A DNA stretch of 30,714 bases from a virus, in IMG/VR virus record IMGVR_UViG_3300032323_002994, positions 1 through 30,714 of that record, one strand, 5' to 3'. Position numbers and translations under genes: made by a program. Below, in pieces: positions 1 to 7,521 of this stretch. Each line of letters starts with the position of its first letter. Position 1 is the stretch's first letter. The notes beneath the pieces were generated by a model. The model was not told where the DNA came from. It saw only the letters and a program-made list of their open reading frames with translations, and ran no database searches.

Positions 1-572
1 AACAAATTACTAGTACTACCACGAGGACCAGAAGATGATGTTGTACTGATTGTTATTGCAGAATCATTTCCCAGATTAAAACCATCTTTTCTCCAAGACT
101 TAATATGGGGTTTTAAGAAAACAGGAAGTTGTTCATATGCCATTTTAATTCTAGCAAAAATTTCTTTTGCAGTAGATTCTTTGTTAGCAACTATGGTTAT
201 TCTTTTGTCTGATTGGAAACATACCAACCAAAGAGCATAAATAGTAATTGTAGTGGTTTTACCGCTCTGTCTAGAACTAAGAACTACATTAAATCTATTG
301 TTCTTAAAAGCCTTTAAAAGTTTCTTTTGATATTTATATAACTCAATTTTCTTTTTACCATCTTCGGTTATAATATAAAAATGCTTTTCAGCGAAATGCA
401 AAACACTTTTGGCACAAAGTTTAACCTCTGCCAACATTTCTTCTGTCCATTTGAAGGTAGCATCCTTACGAAGAATATTTTCGTTTCCTTGGTAAAATTT
501 ACCATCTACTAAAATTTCTTCATTATCGTACTCTTCAATACTTTGCTCTATCTCTTTTTTCTTTTTACTCAT
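1..572 (-). CDS. 17: Terminase large subunit, N-terminal part (partial)
   Basis: ATP-driven DNA-packaging motor of the head; only the first 190 codons are inside the window. Read from ATG at 572, the protein has a lysine-rich start and then the adenine-binding and Walker A region SSRQSGKTT (residues 99-107), matching the SRQLGKTT type of T4 gp17. Downstream I can follow the T4 pattern of a VCF segment, a motif like ILAHK (here IVANK), LP.FL.P, and the S..GPRGS stretch that corresponds to the SPDAVRGNS region. The Walker B, coupling motif and nuclease domain would lie beyond the left edge. A TAAATA box sits 11 nt before the start. It is the last gene of the tail block seen here, whereas in T4 it lies next to the tail sheath gene. 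Confidence 0.93.
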   Translation of the reverse strand, partial: MSKKKKEIEQSIEEYDNEEILVDGKFYQGNENILRKDATFKWTEEMLAEVKLCAKSVLHFAEKHFYIITEDGKKKIELYKYQKKLLKAFKNNRFNVVLSSRQSGKTTTITIYALWLVCFQSDKRITIVANKESTAKEIFARIKMAYEQLPVFLKPHIKSWRKDGFNLGNDSAITISTTSSSGPRGSTSNL

Positions 573-583
573 TATACTCTAAA

Positions 584-589
584 TATTTA
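584..589 (-). promoter_or_regulatory. TAAATA late-promoter-like box before the terminase gene
   Basis: TAAATA on the minus strand, preceded by CA, ends 11 nt before the ATG at 572. It resembles the core of the T4 late promoter (TATAAATA). There is no purine-rich Shine-Dalgarno sequence between box and start. Confidence 0.5.
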
Positions 590-613
590 TGAAATATACC
601 TCAAAAGTATATT

Positions 614-970
614 TTATTTAGATAATTGTGAATTTAGTTGGGTTATTACAGCCGAAACATATTCAGGCTTTAACAGTTTGAGAACAGTCCCTTGTTTTGG
701 TTTTTCTACAGGATTTAGTATTTGATTATATGCACAGACAAGCCACCAAAGATCCATTGTATTGTAATAATTAAATGAAATAGAAACCCAAGTATCATTA
801 AATCTAACAACATAATCTTCTTCTACCTGTGTATTTTTAGCAGGAATAACACTTATGTTAGATAATAAATTATAGAAATTAAATCCATCAGAATCAGTAT
901 GAATATTAAAAAAATTTTCATATCTGTAAAATGATAAGATCGGTAATGTTTTTATGTCTGTTTGTTTCAT
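614..970 (-). CDS. LysM-like baseplate wedge protein (gp53-like)
   Basis: Small tail protein of about 118 aa. The second half reads like a LysM-type domain of phage baseplate proteins: a V.F.DTW.SIS..YYNT.DLWWL..A.NQI.NP....K.GTVLKLL pattern, with the double tryptophan typical of tail LysM and T4 gp53-type wedge proteins. A GTG at 991 would add seven residues but would overlap the stop of the upstream gene; I prefer the ATG at 970, which lies 4 nt after that stop. It sits directly downstream of the gp48-like gene, consistent with a baseplate role. The gp53 assignment rests on fold-like pattern and position, not on an alignment. Confidence 0.6.
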   Translation of the reverse strand: MKQTDIKTLPILSFYRYENFFNIHTDSDGFNFYNLLSNISVIPAKNTQVEEDYVVRFNDTWVSISFNYYNTMDLWWLVCAYNQILNPVEKPKQGTVLKLLKPEYVSAVITQLNSQLSK

Positions 971-974
971 GGTT

Positions 975-1943
975 TTATTTGGAAATAACACTTACCACAT
1001 CTCCACCCAATGCTCCTGCCATTATATTTGCACTTTCAGGAACAAGTTCTGTTAAGGTTATAGAAACTTTATAGGCTTCTGGTATTAAAGTACCATAATT
1101 TCCGCTCTGTTGTTGTCCTGTTAAATTGGCTATATTACCCAAACCAGTTTCACCCAAATCTATATTTCTTGTTGTTCCTATAGATTGTACGTCAAATTTA
1201 CTTACATATGCGGCGGGTATTGCTAAACCACCAAGACCATAACTATCTACTTTATATAATTTTGGTGGTATATAAGATAAAAAGCTTGTTCTAACTTTTA
1301 AATTCTGTATACCAAACAAACTTACGAAACTAAAATTTCCAATAGTAGAATCGACATCAAGTGTATTATAAAGAGGGAAAGAGAATGAAATACTTCTTGG
1401 TGCTGTTCCTGAATATTTATAAACAGGCTCATCACCGTATCCCGGAGTCACAAAATTACCCACAAAAGATCCAGCTTTTTGTACTGTTTCAAATCCAGCT
1501 TTTGCCATACCACCTACAATCGGAATTGCTCCTAACATTTCTGTTGTAGGATTATTAACTTGATCCCATTTATTGTCGATGGATCCCCTAATACTAGTTC
1601 CCGGTTTTATCAAATATGGAAGAATATATTTAAATCCTGTGGGATTTCCAAAATATAAAGAACTATACGGATCTGTAGCTTTGTTATTTTCTCTCGCTTG
1701 GTTTGCTGTATTAGCTATTGTTAATAATCTTAAAAGATTATTTGTCCATATACCAAAACTAAGTTCATATTCTTCCAAAATAACAGCAGGAACTTCTTTT
1801 GTGTTTTCACTACTATTTTTCCAAGGAAGAGTTTTCAAGACATCAACATATCCACCACCATCTGATGGAGTCACCCTCGGGTATTTAAAATAAATACCTC
1901 CTATTCTTTGTGTATTAACTGTTTTTACTTTAAAAAATTTCAT
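975..1943 (-). CDS. Baseplate tail-tube cap protein (gp48-like)
   Basis: A 322-aa protein likely to cap the baseplate and start tail tube growth. The C-terminal third matches the layout of T4 gp48: a Y.V....GLA.PAAYVSKFDVQSIG stretch, then a final strand pair ending PEAYKVSITLTELVPESANIMAG, comparable to the S.TLEITMREI end of gp48. In the middle, a PRSISFSFPLYNT segment corresponds to the gp48 TPRS region, followed by a glycine-rich hydrophobic stretch around residues 135-165. Length is near gp48 (364 aa) and gp54 (320 aa). It follows the tape measure gene by 6 nt, as in T4, where the genes for the tape measure and gp48/gp54 are close. It could be gp54-like rather than gp48-like. Confidence 0.62.
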   Translation of the reverse strand: MKFFKVKTVNTQRIGGIYFKYPRVTPSDGGGYVDVLKTLPWKNSSENTKEVPAVILEEYELSFGIWTNNLLRLLTIANTANQARENNKATDPYSSLYFGNPTGFKYILPYLIKPGTSIRGSIDNKWDQVNNPTTEMLGAIPIVGGMAKAGFETVQKAGSFVGNFVTPGYGDEPVYKYSGTAPRSISFSFPLYNTLDVDSTIGNFSFVSLFGIQNLKVRTSFLSYIPPKLYKVDSYGLGGLAIPAAYVSKFDVQSIGTTRNIDLGETGLGNIANLTGQQQSGNYGTLIPEAYKVSITLTELVPESANIMAGALGGDVVSVISK

Positions 1944-1949
1944 ATATTA

Positions 1950-4352
1950 TTAATTTCCAGATCTAGCTAACCTTAATGGGCTATATCTCCACATGTTTTT
2001 GTTATGATCAAGGTGATCATTTCTCGAAGCAATAATGATGATATCATCGTCTTTTGAATTGCCACCATTACTATTTAGTGATATAGCGGGTGATGGTTGT
2101 TGAAATACTGATGTGAGTTTTTCCACAGACTCATTATCCAAACCAATCGATTTGGTAGTCATTGTAGGTAAATCATTATTCTTTGTAAGATCTTTAATAC
2201 TTGGAGTTTTTGTTTCACCAGATGGAAGTCCATAATAAGACATTAAAGATTTGCTTATTTCCCCACTTTGTAAATCAACTCTTCCTCCTGTTTGCTTTTT
2301 TATTGTTTCCATTACTTCCGGAGACATTGCCATTATAGCTTCTGGTGAAAATTGTTTTGATATTTCTTCAGAAGATTTGATTGCTTCTGGTGAAGATGTT
2401 GCTGTTTCTGGTGAAGATGTTGCTGTTTCTGGTGAAGATGTTGTCGGTTGCGGTGAAGATGTTGTCGCATCTGGCTTTGCAGCATTATTTTCACCTTTAC
2501 CAGATTTAGGGGAAGGTGTTGGGTGTGGAGATGGCTTTGCAGCACCTTCTTGGTTTTCATTTTTACTTTTATCGGGTTCTGGTATTTCATCAGAACTCGA
2601 ATCGGAAGTTTCGAGACCCAGTGCTTTATATATTGGATCTTTTACCCAAGAAGGAGCAAAGTAAAACATAAAGTCTAACATCTTCTTTGTTACGCTTCTT
2701 CCAATATCTGTTAATGTTTTCCAAAGTAACCCCCAACTTTTCTTTTCACCTTTACCTCCTGCCTTTTCGGTTAACATATCATCCAAAAAGTCCGCAGCCA
2801 TAGAAACACCAAAACCTATCAAACCAAATCCCGGTATTATTGATAAAAGGTTACCAATACCTCCTATAGTCCTCAATACACCACCAACTGTATCACCTTG
2901 AGTAAAATCTGATATGGCTGCTGCAAAATCAATTATAGCACCGATAAAAGGTATTTTTCTGAAGATAAATCCAAGACCACCCTTTAAAAGAGCACCTAAT
3001 CCTGCCTTTGCTACCGCTTTTGTTCCGGTTTTTGCTAAAGCACCCCCAAGAGCACTACTGGCTTCTGCACTAGCAGAAGCGGCTCCCTTCGCAGCTGTAC
3101 CGCCAGCTTTTACTGCCATTTTACCTACATTACCCGCAGCTTTTTCTGCCTCCACAACGCTAGATTTAACCATTTTGTTACTGACCTTGTCGTGCCAACG
3201 TCCGGTTTTTTCGTTGAATGTATATTTAGATTCTGCTAAAGGAACACTAGGTTTCTTCGCACCAAATAAAGCTGCTGAACGGGAAGCGACTCCAGCAGCT
3301 GTTACTTTTGTGGCATCTAAAACCATTTTAGCGGTTTGTACAGGACTAGTCAACACTTTTGCAAAAAGCTTTAAAGATTGAGTAAGAACTGTTATTGCCA
3401 TCAAAAGTGCTTTTGAACCATCCAATATATAACCACTAAATTTTTGGAGAGATGAGGTGGCATTATCAAATGCTTCTGATAAATTGGTTCCAAACATTTT
3501 ATCAACCATGCCTAGCAGAGGCTTACCAAAAATAAGTGCAGTAATACCAACAGCCAAAAGAGCAAATAATTCTGTTAATGTTTTAAATAATCCTTCTCCC
3601 TGTGCTTTTAAAAAGTCTCTCAATGCACTTTTTTGTTCTTTTTCTTCTGTAACAAGTTCTTTCAATAAAGAATCGGTTTCTTCTCCAGTAAGCTTTAATT
3701 TTTTTGTAATATCTAAGATAGACTTTTCATCTAATTCAAATTTTTTAGGTCCAACTTCATATAGTTCTTGTGACAACGGAGCCTTCTTTTTCTTTTGATC
3801 AAAAGCCATGCTATAAAACTTTTTCAACACATCATCACTCAGACCCGTGTTCTTTTTTATTTTGTCAAAATTACCTTCTTGTATTACTGCTGTTTTTTTA
3901 GTTTCCTTACTTTCGAGTAGTTCTTCTAATTTTGTAGTAATAAGAGAAAGTGATTTGTTAGTTTTTGGATCTATACTGGCAACCAAAGACGATACCACGT
4001 TTGTTGTGGATGCTCCAGCAGTTGCACTTGCTGTTGCTGTTGCTGGAGTTTTGATTCCATTCTCTATAGTTTTTCCTAAGTCTAGGTCGATTTTATCTAA
4101 CTTTTCTTTTATACTGTTCCACTTTTTTTCAAACTCTGCTTTAGATGTTTTACGAACCTCTAAAATACCAAAAGGATCTGCCATCTTATCAAAATCATCA
4201 TCTTTAAGAGCACTTATTCTTGTGTCTACTTTACCAAGAGAATCTATCAACTTGTTAAGGACATCCTTTTTTAAAGTTGTAAATGTTTCCGAACCAAAAG
4301 GCTCCCCTGCCTTTTGAGCTTCGTTTAATAAATTTTCAACCGATTCTGACAT
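1950..4352 (-). CDS. Tail tape measure protein
   Basis: An 800-aa protein, the longest of the tail block, lying between the assembly-chaperone-like genes and the gp48-like gene. This is the usual position of the protein that sets tail length. Residues 1-250 are charged and helical (coiled-coil-like). Several long hydrophobic stretches follow: one around 255-290 and a glycine/alanine-rich one around 420-540 containing GLIGFGVSMAADFLDDM. These are typical tape-measure transmembrane-like helices. After about residue 595 comes a Pro/Ser/Thr-rich linker with tandem heptads (separate entry), then a polar tail ending RLARSGN. Length exceeds T4 gp29 (590 aa), which would predict a longer tail than T4. 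Assignment is by size, composition and position; no enzymatic domain (lysozyme, peptidase) is recognised. Confidence 0.72.
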   Translation of the reverse strand: MSESVENLLNEAQKAGEPFGSETFTTLKKDVLNKLIDSLGKVDTRISALKDDDFDKMADPFGILEVRKTSKAEFEKKWNSIKEKLDKIDLDLGKTIENGIKTPATATASATAGASTTNVVSSLVASIDPKTNKSLSLITTKLEELLESKETKKTAVIQEGNFDKIKKNTGLSDDVLKKFYSMAFDQKKKKAPLSQELYEVGPKKFELDEKSILDITKKLKLTGEETDSLLKELVTEEKEQKSALRDFLKAQGEGLFKTLTELFALLAVGITALIFGKPLLGMVDKMFGTNLSEAFDNATSSLQKFSGYILDGSKALLMAITVLTQSLKLFAKVLTSPVQTAKMVLDATKVTAAGVASRSAALFGAKKPSVPLAESKYTFNEKTGRWHDKVSNKMVKSSVVEAEKAAGNVGKMAVKAGGTAAKGAASASAEASSALGGALAKTGTKAVAKAGLGALLKGGLGFIFRKIPFIGAIIDFAAAISDFTQGDTVGGVLRTIGGIGNLLSIIPGFGLIGFGVSMAADFLDDMLTEKAGGKGEKKSWGLLWKTLTDIGRSVTKKMLDFMFYFAPSWVKDPIYKALGLETSDSSSDEIPEPDKSKNENQEGAAKPSPHPTPSPKSGKGENNAAKPDATTSSPQPTTSSPETATSSPETATSSPEAIKSSEEISKQFSPEAIMAMSPEVMETIKKQTGGRVDLQSGEISKSLMSYYGLPSGETKTPSIKDLTKNNDLPTMTTKSIGLDNESVEKLTSVFQQPSPAISLNSNGGNSKDDDIIIIASRNDHLDHNKNMWRYSPLRLARSGN
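2386..2469 (-). repeat. Four 21-bp tandem repeats in the tape measure gene
   Basis: Four adjacent 21-bp units; the first two are identical and the others diverge slightly. They encode a heptad of the form S-P-E-T-A-T-S (variants with Q-P-T-T) in the Pro/Ser/Thr linker. The reading frame is kept, so copy number could change without breaking the protein. Confidence 0.85.
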
Positions 4353-4384
4353 ATAGAATACTTAATCTATATGTCTAGATATAA

Positions 4385-5197
4385 TTAATTTGTAAGAAAT
4401 AAAGAGGTATCTACTTCTATATTTTTACTGAATGTATCGTGTGTAACTGTTGAAATTTTGTTTAAATCTTCTTTAAGTGTGACAATCTTTTCCAATACAC
4501 TTTGAACCAAAGCTGCTGGAAGTTTTTCAATTATAGAAATTTTATTTGGAATATGTAATACATTATAGTTTAATGAGTTACCATTTATTCTAATTTCTTT
4601 AATATATTTTGCAGTTTCGCCCAAAAATGCACCAGATATTATTTTTTTTACTTCTTCGATCTGATCTTCTGATTTTTCTTTTCCATAGATATAAAGGTCA
4701 AATTTAGCTTCCTGTGAAATCGTTGGAAGTTCTATTTCAGCATCTATAGATACGCCATTTTTTGAGAATTCTATAGTTTCTATGTCTGGGTGTTTGTAAT
4801 TGGAAAATCTTTTAATTATTTCATTCAGTTCTACTATTTTTTCAACTTTTGGATCATCTTGAAAAACTACTGTAATTTTATCTGAGATCTGTGACCTGAT
4901 AGAAAACGCTATAGAAGCCTTGTCAGCGACCGTAAAAGCCTCTATAACTGACTTTTCTTCTAAACAGTTGGAAGATACTATTTCGGAAAATATTTTAGAA
5001 AAAGTTGACTTAGATGCAACAGAATCTATAGCAGATTCAATAATGTTTTTTTGCTGTTTTGCTGTTATTTCTTTAAATTTTACTGTTCTCTTCAAGGAAG
5101 GTATCCATGCATCAGTAAGGAATGATTCTTTTGAAGCATTATCTAAAAGGCTAAGTGCCTCGTTAAAGTTTATTGGTTTGATTTCTTGTTCTGACAT
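4385..5197 (-). CDS. Tail/baseplate assembly protein, gp26/gp51-like
   Basis: A 270-aa protein with the N-terminal pattern of the T4 baseplate hub/assembly family (PF12322-type): a WIPSLKRTVKFKEITAKQQKNI stretch begins near residue 27, meaning a short beta pair followed by a helix with QQK. After it comes a helical region with SIRSQIS near residue 97, and a C-terminal helical bundle. It lies 17 nt downstream of a second gene with the same kind of start (318 aa) and 32 nt upstream of the tape measure gene, where tail assembly chaperones normally sit. I read it as a non-enzymatic assembly factor or hub component; which T4 protein it equals cannot be settled here. Confidence 0.55.
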   Translation of the reverse strand: MSEQEIKPINFNEALSLLDNASKESFLTDAWIPSLKRTVKFKEITAKQQKNIIESAIDSVASKSTFSKIFSEIVSSNCLEEKSVIEAFTVADKASIAFSIRSQISDKITVVFQDDPKVEKIVELNEIIKRFSNYKHPDIETIEFSKNGVSIDAEIELPTISQEAKFDLYIYGKEKSEDQIEEVKKIISGAFLGETAKYIKEIRINGNSLNYNVLHIPNKISIIEKLPAALVQSVLEKIVTLKEDLNKISTVTHDTFSKNIEVDTSLFLTN

Positions 5198-5213
5198 ATG
5201 ATTAATTACTCAC

Positions 5214-6170
5214 CTACCCCCCAAATTCATCCATAAGATCCTGTAATTGTGTAGAATTTCCTCCACCAGAAATTTCCGAACTGAATACGTTTTGTTCTCT
5301 ACTTTTCATCTCTTCTTCAACAAATGATATGAAAACCCTTCTTTCTGGTATAGACAGGGAATCAACAAAAGAAGGGCTAATTTTCTTTGATGCTAATATA
5401 TAATAGTCTTGGTATATGGATCTTAAATCATTTGAAAAGAAAAATCTAATTAACTCTTGGTGAGATTTATTATAAAAATTAAATTTAAAAATATCCATAT
5501 TCGGAAGCCCGAATAAATTTTTATTTGATAGCGTTTTTATGAAACTTAAGACTTTTAATTGTATTTTAGACCTTAAAGAAACAGGAAGTCTTTCATACAT
5601 TTCATTTTTTTCTTCAGTAGTAAATGACAACATTTTTATTGTCTTTCCCTCTATTTCTATAGTTTGAATGTACTCTGAAACTGATGATAAAATATGTTCT
5701 ATGCTGTTTTTTCCTTTAGAATCCAGAAGAAAACATTCAGATGTAATATTAGGATAATCTAGTTTTATCTTTATATTTTTTTCTACCAAAAATGATTCAC
5801 GCAACGACTCCACAGCAGATTCGTATAATGTTTTCATAAACACGTTTAAATCTAGAGTTACCTTTTCAGGATCTTTTTTATCGGTTTGTTTGAAATAAAG
5901 TTCAAAATCACTACCAATGCTTATTATTCTTAACTTTGTTATAAAAAGAACATAATCTAATAAGGTTATGTTAAAAAAGTCTTTTTTATTTTCTACACAG
6001 TTTAATATTATTTTTTGCAAAACCCTCGCATAATCTAAAGCATTTTCATCGTTTAATGGTAAAATTATATTTGTTTTTGCTAATATTAATTGTTCTCTTG
6101 AATTCAACTCACGATAAGAGAGTTTAACGCCAGAAAACGGCAAATCTACTGTATAGATGTAATAATCCAT
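5214..6170 (-). CDS. Tail/baseplate assembly protein, gp26-like paralogue
   Basis: A 318-aa protein. Its start, VDLPFSGVKLSYRELNSREQLIL (residues 9-31), has the same architecture as the next gene downstream: short strands, a conserved R/K-E-L/I, then a helix with REQ or KQQ. A DYVLFITKLRIISIG motif follows near residue 77, like the LF..KLR.IS.G pattern of phage T4 gp26-type proteins. The C-terminal part is helical with a YYILASKKIS segment and ends in an acidic tail DLMDEFGG. Together with the neighbouring 270-aa gene it looks like a tandem pair. A TAAATA box lies 10 nt before the ATG, so it may head its own transcript. Confidence 0.52.
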   Translation of the reverse strand: MDYYIYTVDLPFSGVKLSYRELNSREQLILAKTNIILPLNDENALDYARVLQKIILNCVENKKDFFNITLLDYVLFITKLRIISIGSDFELYFKQTDKKDPEKVTLDLNVFMKTLYESAVESLRESFLVEKNIKIKLDYPNITSECFLLDSKGKNSIEHILSSVSEYIQTIEIEGKTIKMLSFTTEEKNEMYERLPVSLRSKIQLKVLSFIKTLSNKNLFGLPNMDIFKFNFYNKSHQELIRFFFSNDLRSIYQDYYILASKKISPSFVDSLSIPERRVFISFVEEEMKSREQNVFSSEISGGGNSTQLQDLMDEFGG

Positions 6171-6180
6171 TACAACAACT

Positions 6181-6186
6181 TATTTA
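6181..6186 (-). promoter_or_regulatory. TAAATA box before the 318-aa assembly gene
   Basis: TAAATA on the minus strand ends 10 nt before the ATG at 6170; no Shine-Dalgarno sequence in between. Confidence 0.42.
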
Positions 6187-6205
6187 ATACTTCTGATTAA
6201 GCAAT

Positions 6206-6904
6206 TTAGAAACCACCAGTTTTGTTCAAGTATTCACCACCAGTTGGATCAATTATACTGTAATAATCATATACAAAGTCTACGGAAGAAAACTGAAGAC
6301 CTTCGGATGCATATGTGTTGGACAGACCAGAAACAGACACAGGTGCTATGTTGTAAAATCTAGCAATTTTTCTAATAACTGAAGAACTTTTAGGGCCAGT
6401 TTTAGCTAGATAAAACATATCGGCATATCGACACTTTACTTGATTCACACTTCTAGAAACTAAACCATAATATCCTACAGCAACTATCCAAGGTCTTATT
6501 ATAAAATCAATAAATGAACTATTTGTTTCTGTAAAAATAACCTTAAGTTTACCATATGCTTGTCTTCCGTTTGTGGTTGCTGGTGCTTGATATCCTCCAT
6601 AACTCAAACCCTGATTGCCAGCATCTACTGTTTCATTTGGAAGGGTTACTTGTCTAGCAAAAACACAACCTATTAAATTTTCAGTTTTTGCTTGATTATC
6701 ATTATTAATTAATGTGGCAATAGTTTCTATATTAATACCCCAATCTGATTTAGATTCATATGTGTTTAATATATTAGAAACGTCTTTCTGTAAAACACCG
6801 ACAGATTGTAAATCAAAATAACAAAACCATTGACTTTCTAATGCAATAGCCGTAGGCCATGCATTTAATATTTGATTATAATACTGATAGGGACTAGTAG
6901 CCAT
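6206..6904 (-). CDS. Tail-tube-like structural protein
   Basis: A 232-aa protein directly downstream of the tail tube gene. It has the feel of the gp19/gp54 tube fold: a FTETNSSFIDFIIRPWIVAVGYYGL stretch (roughly residues 129-153), a KCRYADMFYLAK strand, and an ending IAPVSVSGL...LQFSSVDFVYDYYSI, the alternating strands common to tube and tube-initiator proteins. It is longer than the true tube protein and lacks that protein's N-terminal NLFRV and LPAR motifs. It could be a second tube protein, a hub-tube adaptor or a tail terminator. The start is preceded by TAAGTATTCTA, also found before the tape measure start. Confidence 0.5.
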   Translation of the reverse strand: MATSPYQYYNQILNAWPTAIALESQWFCYFDLQSVGVLQKDVSNILNTYESKSDWGINIETIATLINNDNQAKTENLIGCVFARQVTLPNETVDAGNQGLSYGGYQAPATTNGRQAYGKLKVIFTETNSSFIDFIIRPWIVAVGYYGLVSRSVNQVKCRYADMFYLAKTGPKSSSVIRKIARFYNIAPVSVSGLSNTYASEGLQFSSVDFVYDYYSIIDPTGGEYLNKTGGF

Positions 6905-6935
6905 TTAGAATACTTATCTAAATGGCTATTCTAAG

Positions 6936-7481
6936 TTAAGCAACTGCAGAGTTAGTCCAATACTGATAAGCGAGTGTAGCTTGTGTTTCTACAACAGTAC
7001 CTTCAGTAGTTGTGTTGAGGGTAAATGTACCAATATTTTGTACATATGCTCCAATAAGATTATAAATACTTAAAGGCTCTCCGGTCTTATCCATAAGCGC
7101 AAGTGTTACGTTTCCGAGATTACCTGCACTATATGCTCCTGTACTTGTAGCATCATCAAATATGGAACGTGACCATGCTTCGAGTTTATTACGAATAGCA
7201 AGATCTTGTCCCATTCTAAATGTTACCTGCCAACCTTCACTTCCGGGATATGTTGCTGTTCCGGGTACATTAAATTTGAGACCCATGAAAGGAACAGCAA
7301 CATTAGAGATTGCTCTTGCAGGAAGAGTAGTTGTAGTTATATAAACTAAATCTGATTCGTCAAATGTAATTTCAGGAGTTACTATACTAATAACTCTGAA
7401 AAGATTTGTACGAGCAAAATCTTTGTTTATGGCATTTTGGAAGAAGCCTTGGATGTCTTGGTTTGCGAATAAATTTCCCAT
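6936..7481 (-). CDS. 19: Tail tube protein (gp19-like)
   Basis: Major tube subunit that DNA passes through. At 181 aa it is close to T4 gp19 (163 aa). Family hallmarks are visible: DFARTNLFRV near residue 21, TTTLPARAI (49-57), then the PGTATYPGSEGWQVTFRM stretch (73-90) that forms the tube beta hairpin, and a C-terminal strand with QATLAYQYW. It is encoded 40 nt downstream of the sheath gene, the same sheath-then-tube order as T4 genes 18 and 19. A TAAATA box 10 nt before the ATG suggests strong independent late expression, expected for a protein needed in many copies. Confidence 0.9.
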   Translation of the reverse strand: MGNLFANQDIQGFFQNAINKDFARTNLFRVISIVTPEITFDESDLVYITTTTLPARAISNVAVPFMGLKFNVPGTATYPGSEGWQVTFRMGQDLAIRNKLEAWSRSIFDDATSTGAYSAGNLGNVTLALMDKTGEPLSIYNLIGAYVQNIGTFTLNTTTEGTVVETQATLAYQYWTNSAVA

Positions 7482-7491
7482 ATGTTTTAAA

Positions 7492-7497
7492 TATTTA
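7492..7497 (-). promoter_or_regulatory. TAAATA box before the tail tube gene
   Basis: AGATAAATATT on the minus strand; TAAATA ends 10 nt before the ATG at 7481. It is the same core as before the acidic protein at 14509. Confidence 0.5.
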
Positions 7498-7521
7498 TCT
7501 TATTGTTATTCAATTCAATCA

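Noticed and set aside
2386-2469. Possible CRISPR-like repeat
   Set aside because: Units are directly adjacent with no spacers and encode an in-frame protein heptad.
2914-3381. Long plus-strand open frame, Ala/Pro-rich
   Set aside because: Antisense shadow of the Gly/Ala-rich part of the tape measure gene.
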